Below are positions 1 to 6,828 of a stretch of 9,661 nucleotides of DNA, piece by piece. Every line of letters starts with the position of its first letter. Position 1 is the stretch's first letter. The notes beneath the pieces were generated by a model that was not told the origin of the DNA, did no database searches, and saw nothing but the letters and a program-made list of their open reading frames with translations. This stretch comes from Ruminococcaceae bacterium UBA4306 (GTDB taxonomy: Bacteria > Bacillota > Clostridia > Oscillospirales > Acutalibacteraceae), in the NCBI GenBank assembly GCA_002394725.1, contig DGUQ01000038.1:1-9661 (forward strand), given 5' to 3'. The position numbers and the translations under genes are program-made.

Positions 1-64
1 AGCGTTTAATGGATACTTAGTATAACATATAACGACCGTTGGAAATCAATGAAGATTTTTATTT

Positions 65-84
65 GGGAGGGTCAAGACCCTCCC
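65..84. repeat. Perfect palindrome immediately upstream of pyrK
   Basis: Two 9-base arms, GGGAGGGTC at 65-73 and GACCCTCCC at 76-84, are perfect reverse complements separated by only AA. In RNA this gives a very stable hairpin (the loop would open slightly) ending 7 bases before the first pyrK ATG. No T-run follows on the + strand, so it is not a standard intrinsic terminator. The only GGGAGG that could serve as a Shine-Dalgarno lies in the left arm, too far from the start and buried in the stem. From memory, similar GGGAGGGTC/GACCCTCCC palindromes recur between genes in Clostridia genomes; I could not check this. Bases 1-64 are AT-rich with no gene and no promoter I can defend. Confidence 0.7.
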
Positions 85-91
85 CTACATC

Positions 92-835
92 ATGAGATTT
101 ATGCAAGATACAATTTTTACCATCATTGAAAACAAAAAAATCGCAAAGGACGTCTATAGAATGCTCCTGCGCGGCGATACTTCGGCGATCAAAAATGCCG
201 GAGAATTTGTCAATATTCAGCTCGACGGCTTTTACCTTCGCCGCCCGATCTCCGTCTGTGATGTGGAGGGCGATGAACTCACCCTGATCTACAAGGTCGT
301 CGGCAAGGGCACCGAAGCTATGGGCAACATGTCCGAGGGGATCGAGCTGCAAGTCATGACCGGACTCGGCAACGGCTACGATCTGTCTGTGTCGGGCGAT
401 CATCCGCTGCTGGTCGGCGGCGGCGTCGGTGTTCCGCCGATGTATCTGCTCGCGAAGCGATTGCTGGCGCAGGGGAAGAAGGTCAGCGTCGTACTGGGCT
501 TCAACACTGCCGACGAGGTCTTTTATGAGCACGAGTTCAAGGCGCTCGGCTGTGAGGTGCAGGTCACGACTGTTGACGGCTCCCACGGTGTGAAGGGATT
601 TGTTACCGACGCGCTGCCCGAGCAGTATACCTACTTCTATACCTGCGGCCCGATGCCGATGTTCAAGGCCTTGAACAAGGCGGTCAAAACCTCGGGTCAG
701 TTCAGCTTTGAGGAGCGCATGGGGTGCGGCTTCGGCGCCTGTATGGGCTGCTCGTGCAAAACCCTCACCGGCAACAAGCGTATCTGCAAGGATGGTCCGG
801 TGCTGAAAAAGGAGGAGATCATATGGACAGACTGA
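92..835 (+). CDS. pyrK: Dihydroorotate dehydrogenase B (NAD+), electron transfer subunit PyrK
   Basis: PyrK carries electrons from the FMN of PyrD through a [2Fe-2S] cluster and FAD to NAD+ in the cytosolic class 1B dihydroorotate dehydrogenase. The 247-residue protein shows the ferredoxin-reductase layout. An N-terminal beta-barrel has the FAD motif RPIS (51-54). A nucleotide-binding domain has GGGVGVPP (109-116) and CGPMPM (185-190). A C-terminal cluster domain has Cys212, Cys217, Cys220 and Cys232 in the C-x4-C-x2-C-x11-C pattern, with an extra Cys222. Length is normal. The start is uncertain: ATG at 92 and ATG at 101 are both possible, and neither has a good Shine-Dalgarno because the palindrome at 65-84 occupies that place. 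The product from 101 (Met-Gln-Asp) looks more like a family N-terminus. The 3' end overlaps pyrD by 13 bases, as expected for subunits made together. Confidence 0.95.
   Translation: MRFMQDTIFTIIENKKIAKDVYRMLLRGDTSAIKNAGEFVNIQLDGFYLRRPISVCDVEGDELTLIYKVVGKGTEAMGNMSEGIELQVMTGLGNGYDLSVSGDHPLLVGGGVGVPPMYLLAKRLLAQGKKVSVVLGFNTADEVFYEHEFKALGCEVQVTTVDGSHGVKGFVTDALPEQYTYFYTCGPMPMFKALNKAVKTSGQFSFEERMGCGFGACMGCSCKTLTGNKRICKDGPVLKKEEIIWTD
811..817 (+). promoter_or_regulatory. Ribosome binding site that fixes the pyrD start
   Basis: GGAGGAG lies inside the last codons of pyrK, 5 bases before ATG 823. It decides for that start over the in-frame ATG at 724, whose extra 33 codons would translate the PyrK cysteine region out of frame and match nothing in PyrD. 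Confidence 0.8.
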
Positions 836-1740
836 GCGTCAACCTGTGTGGGATCGCGCTCGATAACCCCGTGATCCCTGCCTCGGGCACCTTCGGATAC
901 GGCTACGAGTTCGCCGAAATCTACGATATCAATTGTCTGGGGACATTTTCCTTTAAAGGAACGACAAAGGATCCGCGCTTCGGCAATCCTACGCCGCGTA
1001 TCGCGGAATGTACCGCCGGCATGATCAACGCTGTCGGACTGCAAAATCCCGGCGTCGACAAGGTCATCTCAGAGGAGCTCCCCAAGCTGAAAGCGTGTTT
1101 TCATAAGCCTGTGATGGCAAACGTCAGCGGTTTTTCGGTCGAGGACTACGCCTACACCTGCGCGCTTCTCGACAAAGAGGAGCAGGTCGGATGGCTGGAG
1201 GTCAATGTCAGTTGTCCGAACGTCCACGGCGGCGGCATGAGCTTCGGTACTGATCCCGAGGCGGCTGCCGAGGTGACACGGGCGGTCAAAAAGGTGACGA
1301 CAAAGCCCGTCATCATCAAGCTCAGCCCGAACGTCACCGATATCGTCAGCATCGCCAAGGCGTGTGAAGAAGCCGGCGCGGACGGTATCAGCCTGATCAA
1401 CACCCTGCTCGGGATGCGGATCGACCTGCGGACAAGGAGACCGATCATCAAAAATACGATGGGCGGTTTCTCGGGTCCGGCGATCTTCCCCGTGGCGCTG
1501 AGGATGGTGTATCAGGTCGCTCACGCGGTGAGTATCCCCGTCGTCGGTATGGGCGGCGTGAGCACCGCAGAGGACGTCATTGAAATGATGCTCGCGGGCG
1601 CGACGGCTGTCGAGGTCGGCGCACAGAATTTAGTTAATCCCACGGCATGCAAGGAGATCATTGAGAACCTTCCTGCCGTGATGGACAAATACCGTATCAA
1701 CAGTTTGAATGAAATCATAGGAGGCATTAAGAATGGGTAA
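823..1740 (+). CDS. pyrD: Dihydroorotate dehydrogenase B catalytic subunit PyrD (class 1B)
   Basis: PyrD oxidises dihydroorotate to orotate on FMN, the fourth step of UMP synthesis, and passes electrons to PyrK. The 305-residue product starting Met-Asp-Arg-Leu is full length. Visible family features are the N-terminal PASGTFGYG (19-27), the substrate segment NAVGLQNPG (69-77), the active-site motif NVSCPNV (128-134) with Cys131 as the catalytic base (Cys rather than Ser marks class 1), KLSPNVTD (166-173), INT (192-194), and the glycine-rich FMN phosphate site GMGGV (242-246) followed by VEVGAQNLVNP. Adjacency to pyrK, with overlap, assigns it to class 1B, the NAD-linked heterotetramer, rather than fumarate-using class 1A. 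Its last 8 bases overlap the start of pyrF, so translation of the three genes is probably coupled. Confidence 0.96.
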   Translation: MDRLSVNLCGIALDNPVIPASGTFGYGYEFAEIYDINCLGTFSFKGTTKDPRFGNPTPRIAECTAGMINAVGLQNPGVDKVISEELPKLKACFHKPVMANVSGFSVEDYAYTCALLDKEEQVGWLEVNVSCPNVHGGGMSFGTDPEAAAEVTRAVKKVTTKPVIIKLSPNVTDIVSIAKACEEAGADGISLINTLLGMRIDLRTRRPIIKNTMGGFSGPAIFPVALRMVYQVAHAVSIPVVGMGGVSTAEDVIEMMLAGATAVEVGAQNLVNPTACKEIIENLPAVMDKYRINSLNEIIGGIKNG

Positions 1741-2437
1741 GGATGTTATCGTAGCCTGCGATTTTTCCGGCGCGGAAGCTACCTTCAACTTCCTCGACAA
1801 GTTCGAGAATGAGGCGCGCAAGCCGTTTGTCAAGATCGGCATGGAGCTGTATTATGCGGAGGGACCGTCCATCGTGCGCGAGATCAAGCGCAGAGGACAC
1901 AAGATCTTCCTCGACTTAAAGCTCCACGACATCCCCAACACCGTGATGAAGGCGATGCGTGTATTAAGCGAGCTGGATGTGGATATCACCAATCTGCATG
2001 CCGCCGGTACCAAGGCGATGATGAGCGCTGCTTTGGAGGGGCTAACAAGAGAAGACGGGACGCGTCCTCTGTTGATCGCGGTGACCCAGCTGACCTCCAC
2101 CGACCAGCAGGCGATGGAAAACGATCTGCTGATCAAAGAGCCGATCGATCAGGTGGTCATGCACTACGCGAAGAACGCGATGGAAAGCGGCCTTGACGGC
2201 GTGGTGTGCTCTCCGCTTGAAGCAGGCAAGGTGCATGAGACCTGCGGTTACAGCTTCTTGACCGTCACTCCGGGCGTGCGTTTCGCGGACGGCGATATCG
2301 GTGACCAAAAGCGTGTGATGACCCCGAAGCAGGCAAAGGAGATCGGCTCCGATTATATCGTTGTCGGCAGACCGATCACCGCGGCAAAGGATCCCGTCGC
2401 GGCATACAGAAGATGTGTGGAAGAATTTGTTGACTAA
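1733..2437 (+). CDS. pyrF: Orotidine 5'-phosphate decarboxylase
   Basis: PyrF decarboxylates OMP to UMP, the last step of de novo pyrimidine synthesis. The 234-residue protein has the catalytic charge network of the family: Asp10, Lys34 and the block DLKLHDIPNT (61-70), giving the Asp61-x-Lys63-x-x-Asp66 tetrad that is completed across the dimer. The phosphate-binding segments VTPGVRF and VVGRPIT (about 210-216, with Arg213) are present near the C-terminus. Length fits the compact bacterial (Bacillus-like) type, not the longer Mycobacterium-like type. ATG 1733 has AGGAGG at 1719-1724, 8 bases upstream, inside the end of pyrD. The next gene, pyrE, is separated by a palindromic element, which breaks the otherwise tight packing. 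Confidence 0.96.
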   Translation: MGKDVIVACDFSGAEATFNFLDKFENEARKPFVKIGMELYYAEGPSIVREIKRRGHKIFLDLKLHDIPNTVMKAMRVLSELDVDITNLHAAGTKAMMSAALEGLTREDGTRPLLIAVTQLTSTDQQAMENDLLIKEPIDQVVMHYAKNAMESGLDGVVCSPLEAGKVHETCGYSFLTVTPGVRFADGDIGDQKRVMTPKQAKEIGSDYIVVGRPITAAKDPVAAYRRCVEEFVD

Positions 2438-2438
2438 C

Positions 2439-2588
2439 GTGACAGGCTCCCTTCTCTAAGGGAGCTGTCACCGCAGGTGACTGAGGGTTGATACCTGCAT
2501 ACAAAAGACGATATAACAACAATACACACATGGCAACCCTCCGACCTTGCCTTACGGCGAGCTCACCTCCCTTAGAAAAGGGAGGCTC
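2439..2588. repeat. MITE-like inverted-repeat element filling the pyrF-pyrE junction
   Basis: The whole spacer is structured. The left end folds as GTGACAG(G)CTCCCTT (2439-2453) against 2458-2471, a 14-bp stem with one bulge and loop CTCT. The right end folds as CCTCCCTT (2566-2573) against AAGGGAGG (2578-2585). Read inward, the two ends are inverted copies of each other: the outer 24 bases from 2444 match the reverse complement of the right end with 3 mismatches. GAGGGTTG (2483-2490) also pairs with CAACCCTC (2534-2541). Smaller hairpins sit between: TCACC/GGTGA at 2468-2480 and CTTGCC/GGCGAG at 2546-2561. It has no coding capacity, no T-run after the stems, and no clear target-site duplication. 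It begins 2 bases after the pyrF stop and ends 2 bases before the pyrE Shine-Dalgarno. Confidence 0.75.
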
Positions 2589-2608
2589 AGAAAGGAGTAA
2601 TATACTAA

Positions 2609-3253
2609 ATGGAACTGAATATCAAAATCGCTAAAGATTTATTAAAGATAAAGGCAGTGTTCTTCCGTCCCGAGGAGCCGTTCACATGGGCGAGCGGCAT
2701 CAAAAGCCCTGTCTATTGTGACAACCGCCTGACTCTCAGCGACCCTGAGGTCAGAACGGATGTAGAGAATGGGCTTGCGAGCCTGATCAAGGAGAACTAC
2801 CCCGAGGTCGAGGTGCTGATGGGTACCTCGACCGCCGGTATCGCTCACGCGGCGATCACCTCTCACCTGATGGGTCTGCCGATGGGCTATGTCCGCTCCG
2901 GTCACAAGGATCACGGCAGACAGAACCAGATCGAGGGCAGACTCGAAAAGGGTCAGAAGGTCGTCGTCGTAGAGGATCTGATCTCCACCGGCGGCTCCGT
3001 GCTCGAGGTCGTCGACGTGCTCCGTGAGGCAGGCGCCGAGGTGCTGGGCATCGTGTCCATCTTCACCTACGGTATGCAGAAGGGGCTTGACCGTCTTTCA
3101 GCCGCTAATGTCAAAAATATCTCGCTGACCAACTTCGATGTGATCGCCAAGGTCGCCGCCGAGGATGGTTATATCAAACCGGAGGACGTCGAAAGGCTGA
3201 TCAAATTCCGCAACAATCCCTCTGACGAGAGCTGGATCGGAGGAGAGGCATGA
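2609..3253 (+). CDS. pyrE: Orotate phosphoribosyltransferase
   Basis: PyrE joins orotate to PRPP to give OMP, the substrate of PyrF. The 214-residue protein is a type I phosphoribosyltransferase. Its PRPP signature is [13 protein letters not shown] (118-130), with acidic Glu122-Asp123 and the phosphate loop STGGS. The flexible catalytic loop is RSGHKDHG (96-103) followed by QNQIEG. N-terminal [16 protein letters not shown] (25-40) carries the orotate-binding SGxKSP pattern. ATG 2609 is preceded by AAAGGAG (2591-2597) with an 11-base spacer, slightly long but usable, directly after the inverted-repeat element. The stop codon overlaps the pyrB start as ATGA. Confidence 0.96.
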   Translation: MELNIKIAKDLLKIKAVFFRPEEPFTWASGIKSPVYCDNRLTLSDPEVRTDVENGLASLIKENYPEVEVLMGTSTAGIAHAAITSHLMGLPMGYVRSGHKDHGRQNQIEGRLEKGQKVVVVEDLISTGGSVLEVVDVLREAGAEVLGIVSIFTYGMQKGLDRLSAANVKNISLTNFDVIAKVAAEDGYIKPEDVERLIKFRNNPSDESWIGGEA

Positions 3254-4173
3254 GGTCTGTTCTCGATATCGTCGATCTGTCTGTTGAAGAGCTGCAGGAG
3301 CTCATGCAGACAGCCTGCGACATCATCGACAATCCCGAAAAGTATCAGGAGGTCTGTCGGCACAAGAAGCTCGCGACCCTGTTCTTTGAGCCCTCCACCC
3401 GTACGCGTCTGAGCTTTGAGGCGGCGATGTACGAGCTGGGCGGCAACGTGATCTCGGTATCCTCCGCGAACAACAGCTCCGCGGCAAAGGGCGAATCCGT
3501 CGCCGATACCGCCAAGACCGTGTCCTGCTACGCGGACATCATTGCCATGCGCCACCCGAAGGAGGGCGCGGCGATGGTAGCGTCAAGAGCCGCGACCATC
3601 CCCGTCATCAACGCCGGTGACGGCGGTCATAATCATCCGACCCAGACGCTTGCCGATCTTTTGACGATCTATCGCGAGAAGGGGAAGATGGAGAATCTGA
3701 CCATCGGCTTGTGCGGTGATTTGAAATTCGGCAGAACCGTTCATTCCCTGATTAACGCGATGTCGCGCTATGAGGGCTCACGGTTTGTCCTTATTTCTCC
3801 TGAAGAATTAAAAGTGCCGAGCTATGTAAAAAAGGACGTCCTCCAGCGCAAGCGAATCCCGTATTTGCAGACAACGAGCCTCGAGGACGTTATGCCGCAG
3901 CTCGACATCCTGTATATGACGCGCGTTCAGCGTGAGCGCTTCTTCAATGAAGAAGATTATCTGCGGCTCAAGGACAGCTACATCCTCACGCCGCAGAAGC
4001 TCATGATCGCGAAAGGGGATCTGTGCATCATGCACCCGTTACCCCGCGTCAATGAGATCAGCGTCGCGATCGATGACGATCCCCGTGCCTGCTACTTCAA
4101 GCAGGTCTTAAACGGCAAGTACATGCGCATGGCGCTGATCCTGAAACTGCTCAAGGAGGCCGGAACGATATGA
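3250..4173 (+). CDS. pyrB: Aspartate carbamoyltransferase, catalytic chain
   Basis: PyrB condenses carbamoyl phosphate with aspartate, the committed step of pyrimidine synthesis. The 307-residue protein has the carbamoyl-phosphate motif STRTR (49-53) within [12 protein letters not shown], the mobile 80s loop with Lys80 (AAKGES), the MRHP segment (100-103), HPTQ (129-132) and the aspartate-site HPLPRVNEI (262-270). These distinguish ATCase from ornithine carbamoyltransferase. Translation starts by a 4-base ATGA overlap with pyrE, with GGAGGAG at 3239-3245. It ends in the same kind of ATGA overlap with pyrI, which supports equal synthesis of the catalytic and regulatory chains. Confidence 0.96.
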   Translation: MRSVLDIVDLSVEELQELMQTACDIIDNPEKYQEVCRHKKLATLFFEPSTRTRLSFEAAMYELGGNVISVSSANNSSAAKGESVADTAKTVSCYADIIAMRHPKEGAAMVASRAATIPVINAGDGGHNHPTQTLADLLTIYREKGKMENLTIGLCGDLKFGRTVHSLINAMSRYEGSRFVLISPEELKVPSYVKKDVLQRKRIPYLQTTSLEDVMPQLDILYMTRVQRERFFNEEDYLRLKDSYILTPQKLMIAKGDLCIMHPLPRVNEISVAIDDDPRACYFKQVLNGKYMRMALILKLLKEAGTI

Positions 4174-4595
4174 ATATAGATTCCATCCGTGACGGCGTTG
4201 TCATCGACCACATCACCGCAGGCCGTGGTATGCGGCTGTATGAGCTGCTGCACCTCGATGAGCTGGACTGCTCCGTGGCGATCATCAAGAATGTCACCTC
4301 GAAGAAGATGGCAAAGAAGGATATCATCAAGATCGATTCCAAGACCCACATCAATATGGATGTGATCGGTTTTGTCGATCCGCAGGCGACCGTCAACATC
4401 ATCCGCGACGGCGAGCTGGTGCGCAAGCGCTGTATTGATATGCCGCAGGAGCTGACCAACGTCATCCGTTGCATGAATCCGCGCTGTATCACCACGACGG
4501 AGCAGGAGCTCGACCACGTGTTTCGCTTAACGGATAAAGAGAACAAGATCTACCGCTGTATTTACTGTGAGACCAAAGCGGAAAGAAAATACTAA
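4170..4595 (+). CDS. pyrI: Aspartate carbamoyltransferase regulatory chain
   Basis: PyrI binds nucleotides and, through a zinc domain, holds catalytic trimers in the allosteric ATCase holoenzyme. The 141-residue protein has the N-terminal allosteric domain beginning [10 protein letters not shown] and a C-terminal zinc domain with Cys101, Cys106, Cys130 and Cys133 (C-x4-C ... C-x2-C). By hand alignment to E. coli PyrI, the nucleotide-contact residues Asp19, His20, Lys60 and Lys94 correspond to Asp13, His14, Lys54 and Lys86 here, so feedback control looks intact. AAGGAGG at 4153-4159 lies 10 bases before ATG 4170, inside pyrB. Bacillus subtilis lacks pyrI, so this is the class of ATCase that has the regulatory chain. 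Confidence 0.95.
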   Translation: MNIDSIRDGVVIDHITAGRGMRLYELLHLDELDCSVAIIKNVTSKKMAKKDIIKIDSKTHINMDVIGFVDPQATVNIIRDGELVRKRCIDMPQELTNVIRCMNPRCITTTEQELDHVFRLTDKENKIYRCIYCETKAERKY

Positions 4596-4643
4596 ATCAG
4601 TTGAGATTGCCGCAGGGCTTCGCCCCTCGCAATGACTGCTGAT
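4596..4643. repeat. Palindromic spacer repeat between pyrI and guaB
   Basis: This is an imperfect nested palindrome starting right after the pyrI stop. ATCAG (4596-4600) is complementary to CTGAT (4639-4643), CAGT (4598-4601) to ACTG (4635-4638), and ATTGC (4606-4610) to GCAAT (4629-4633). An AGGG/CCCT stem lies around a TTCG-containing loop in the centre. No T-run follows, so I do not call it a terminator. From memory, spacers of the type ATTGCC...TCGCAATGAC are dispersed in Clostridia genomes; a genome search would be needed to confirm. It leaves only about 10 bases before the guaB Shine-Dalgarno (AAAGGAA, 4654-4660). Confidence 0.65.
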
Positions 4644-4669
4644 GAGTAAGCTGAAAGGAAGTATTAAAG

Positions 4670-6175
4670 ATGGCAACCTTTATCAATGAACCTGCCCATA
4701 CTTTTAATGAATATCTGCTCATTCCGGGCTACTCCTCCTCGGAGTGTGTACCGGCAAACGTCACCTTAAAAACCCCTCTCGTCAAGTACAGGAAGGGTGA
4801 GGAGAGCGCGATCACCATGAACATCCCCCTCGTATCCGCGATCATGCAGGCGGTATCCGGCGACAGACTCGCCGTAGCTCTCGCGACACAGGGCGGCGTG
4901 AGCTTCATCTACGGCTCCCAGAGCGTGGAGGATGAGGCGGCAATGGTCAAAAGAGCCAAGAGCTATAAGGCAGGCTTTGTCCAGAGCGACTCTAACATCC
5001 GTCCCGACGCGACCTTGGCGGACGTGATCGAGCTGACTGAGCGCACCGGTCACAGCACCCTCGCGGTCACCGAGGGCGGCAAGCCCGACGGCAAGCTGCT
5101 CGGCGTTGTCACCAGCCGTGACTATCGTATCAGCCGTATGGATAAATCTGAGAAGGTCGAGACCTTCATGACCCCGTTCGATAAGCTGATCTACGCTTAT
5201 GAGGGCGCGACGCTGTCCGAGTGCAACGATATCATCTGGGATCACAAGCTCAATTCTCTGCCCGTCATCTCCAAGGACGGCAAAATGAGATATTTTGTGT
5301 TCCGCAAGGACTATGACAGCCATAAGGCAAACCCCAATGAGCTGCTCGACGAGCATAAGCGCTATGTCGTGGGCGCCGGTATCAACACCCGTGACTATGC
5401 CGAGCGTGTCCCTGCGCTGATCGAGGCAGGAGCGGACGTACTGTGCATCGACTCCTCCGAGGGCTTCTCGGAGTGGCAGAAGCTGACCATCGACTGGATC
5501 CGTGAGAATTACGGCGACAGCGTCAAGGTGGGCGCAGGTAACGTCGTTGACGCGGAGGGCTTCCGCTATCTCGCCGATTGCGGCGCCGACTTCATCAAGG
5601 TCGGTATCGGCGGCGGTTCGATCTGTATCACCCGTGAGACCAAGGGTATCGGACGCGGTCAGGCGACCGCGCTGATCGAGGTCTGTGCCGAGAGAGATAA
5701 ATACTTTGAAGAAACAGGCGTGTACATTCCCGTCTGCTCCGACGGCGGTATCGTATACGATCATCATATCACGCTGGCGCTGGCGATGGGCGCCGACTTC
5801 ATCATGCTGGGCAGATACTTTGCTCGCTTTGACGAGAGCCCGTCCAACAAGGTCAGCATCAACGGCACCTATTATAAGGAGTACTGGGGCGAGGGCTCAC
5901 AGCGCGCGAGAAACTGGCAGCGCTATGACCTCGGCGGCGATAAGAAGCTCAGCTTTGAAGAGGGCGTTGATTCGCTGGTACCGTACGCGGGCCCGTTGAA
6001 GGATAATGTCGCGCTGTCGCTCTCTAAGGTCAAATCGACCATGTGCAACTGCGGCGCGCTGACTATCCGTGAATTACAGGAAAAGGCGAAGCTGACGCTC
6101 GTATCCGCGACCTCGATCGTCGAGGGCGGCGCGCACGACGTCATCCAGAAGGATAAGAGCTCCGCGATGAAATAA
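4670..6175 (+). CDS. guaB: Inosine-5'-monophosphate dehydrogenase (Tritrichomonas foetus-like type)
   Basis: GuaB oxidises IMP to XMP with NAD+, the controlling step toward GMP. The 501-residue protein is a TIM barrel interrupted by a CBS-domain pair (about 100-220). The catalytic loop [12 protein letters not shown] carries the thioimidate Cys319. The flap has WQRYDLGG with Arg418 and Tyr419, and Asp261 is in [10 protein letters not shown]. The CMP-loop signature reads GGGSICITR rather than the usual bacterial GPGSICTTR. From memory the whole protein closely resembles T. foetus IMPDH, and these catalytic residues have the same numbers there, so the alignment is essentially gap-free up to them. 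Residues tied to mycophenolic acid insensitivity in that enzyme (Lys310, Glu431) and its NAD-adenine contacts (Arg241, Trp269) are also in place. The C-terminus [12 protein letters not shown] is intact. Confidence 0.95.
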   Translation: MATFINEPAHTFNEYLLIPGYSSSECVPANVTLKTPLVKYRKGEESAITMNIPLVSAIMQAVSGDRLAVALATQGGVSFIYGSQSVEDEAAMVKRAKSYKAGFVQSDSNIRPDATLADVIELTERTGHSTLAVTEGGKPDGKLLGVVTSRDYRISRMDKSEKVETFMTPFDKLIYAYEGATLSECNDIIWDHKLNSLPVISKDGKMRYFVFRKDYDSHKANPNELLDEHKRYVVGAGINTRDYAERVPALIEAGADVLCIDSSEGFSEWQKLTIDWIRENYGDSVKVGAGNVVDAEGFRYLADCGADFIKVGIGGGSICITRETKGIGRGQATALIEVCAERDKYFEETGVYIPVCSDGGIVYDHHITLALAMGADFIMLGRYFARFDESPSNKVSINGTYYKEYWGEGSQRARNWQRYDLGGDKKLSFEEGVDSLVPYAGPLKDNVALSLSKVKSTMCNCGALTIRELQEKAKLTLVSATSIVEGGAHDVIQKDKSSAMK

Positions 6176-6179
6176 GTTC

Positions 6180-6318
6180 AGTTAGAAGTTAGGAATTAGG
6201 AGTTAGGAGTTAGGAATTAATGGCGGGTGTTGCCCGCATCCGATTAGTATAAATTAGTATATTAATCAAAACGCGTCAGCGTTTCCCAAAACTCCTCACT
6301 TCTCGCTCCTCACTAATT
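6180..6318. repeat. Heptamer-flanked double-hairpin element, copy 1 (guaB-purE junction)
   Basis: The left arm is five tandem 7-base units at 6180-6214 (AGTTAGA, AGTTAGG, AATTAGG, AGTTAGG, AGTTAGG). The right arm on the opposite strand reads AGTGAGG, AGCGAGA, AGTGAGG (6291-6318 region, inverted). Between the arms lie hairpin A, GCGGG (6223-6227) with CCCGC (6233-6237), then CATCCGATT, an AT-rich 25-30 base stretch, and hairpin B, AAACGC (6269-6274) with GCGTTT (6279-6284) around GTCA, followed by CCC. The typical left and right units differ only at base 4 (T versus G), so the arms could pair with one mismatch per 7 bp. The element begins 4 bases after the guaB stop and ends just before the purE Shine-Dalgarno. 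It has no coding capacity. Confidence 0.75.
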
Positions 6319-6322
6319 AACC

Positions 6323-6327
6323 GGAGG
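6323..6327 (+). promoter_or_regulatory. Ribosome binding site deciding the purE start
   Basis: GGAGG is 3 bases from ATG 6331 but 9 bases from ATG 6337. The normal spacing is about 5-9 bases, so 6337 (Met-Lys-Lys-Val) is the better start, two codons shorter. Confidence 0.65.
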
Positions 6328-6336
6328 TATATGAAA

Positions 6337-6825
6337 ATGAAAAAAGTCGGAATCATCATGGGCTCCGACAGCGATCTGCCGATCGTCAAAAAGGCGACCG
6401 ACATGCTGTCGACCCTCGACATTCCTTTTGAAATACACGTTTATTCGGCTCACAGGACTCCTGTTGAGGCGCGTGATTTCGCGCTGAATGCTCGCGAGCG
6501 CGGCTTCGGCGTATTGATCGCGGCGGCAGGTATGGCGGCGCACTTAGCAGGCGCGATCGCCGCGAACACCACTCTGCCCGTCATTGGCATCCCCTGCAAG
6601 GGCGGCATGATGGACGGTCTGGACGCGCTGCTCTCTACCGTACAGATGCCCACCGGTATTCCGGTAGCGACCGTCGCCCTGAACGGCGCGGCGAACGCGG
6701 CGCTTCTGGCGGCACAGATCATCGCGGTAGAAGATAAAGATCTCGCCGCAAAGCTGGACGCAAAGCGCAAATCCGACGCCGCAGCCGTATTGGAGAAGGA
6801 TAAAGGAATCTTAGATAGATTATAA
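6337..6825 (+). CDS. purE: N5-carboxyaminoimidazole ribonucleotide mutase (PurE class I)
   Basis: PurE moves the carboxyl group of N5-CAIR to give CAIR in de novo purine synthesis. The 162-residue protein has the N-terminal phosphate and substrate motif GSDSDLP (9-15), the catalytic histidine His39 in SAHRTP (37-42), and the glycine and alanine-rich [11 protein letters not shown] (62-72) that closes the active site of the octamer. The His-Arg-Thr-Pro motif and overall length fit class I, which normally works after PurK (N5-CAIR synthetase). purK is not adjacent; purF follows instead. An alternative start at 6331 adds only Met-Lys. The gene sits between two copies of the same repeat element. 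Confidence 0.94.
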   Translation: MKKVGIIMGSDSDLPIVKKATDMLSTLDIPFEIHVYSAHRTPVEARDFALNARERGFGVLIAAAGMAAHLAGAIAANTTLPVIGIPCKGGMMDGLDALLSTVQMPTGIPVATVALNGAANAALLAAQIIAVEDKDLAAKLDAKRKSDAAAVLEKDKGILDRL

Positions 6826-6828
6826 GAA

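Noticed and set aside
65..84. Intrinsic terminator at the palindrome before pyrK
   Set aside because: No T-run follows on the + strand, and the - strand hairpin is followed by A-rich sequence.
1..91. Promoter, PyrR attenuator or riboswitch before pyrK
   Set aside because: TTGGAA near 39-44 has no -10 box at usable spacing. There is no anti-terminator/terminator pair, and too little upstream sequence is available.
59..586. Open frame on the - strand opposite pyrK
   Set aside because: Shadow of the well-supported pyrK gene.
724..822. N-terminal extension of pyrD
   Set aside because: The extra codons are the PyrK cysteine region read out of frame. GGAGGAG at 811-817 points to ATG 823.
4766..5767. 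Open frame of 333 codons on the - strand opposite guaB
   Set aside because: Shadow of guaB, with a composition typical of antisense translation and no family motif.
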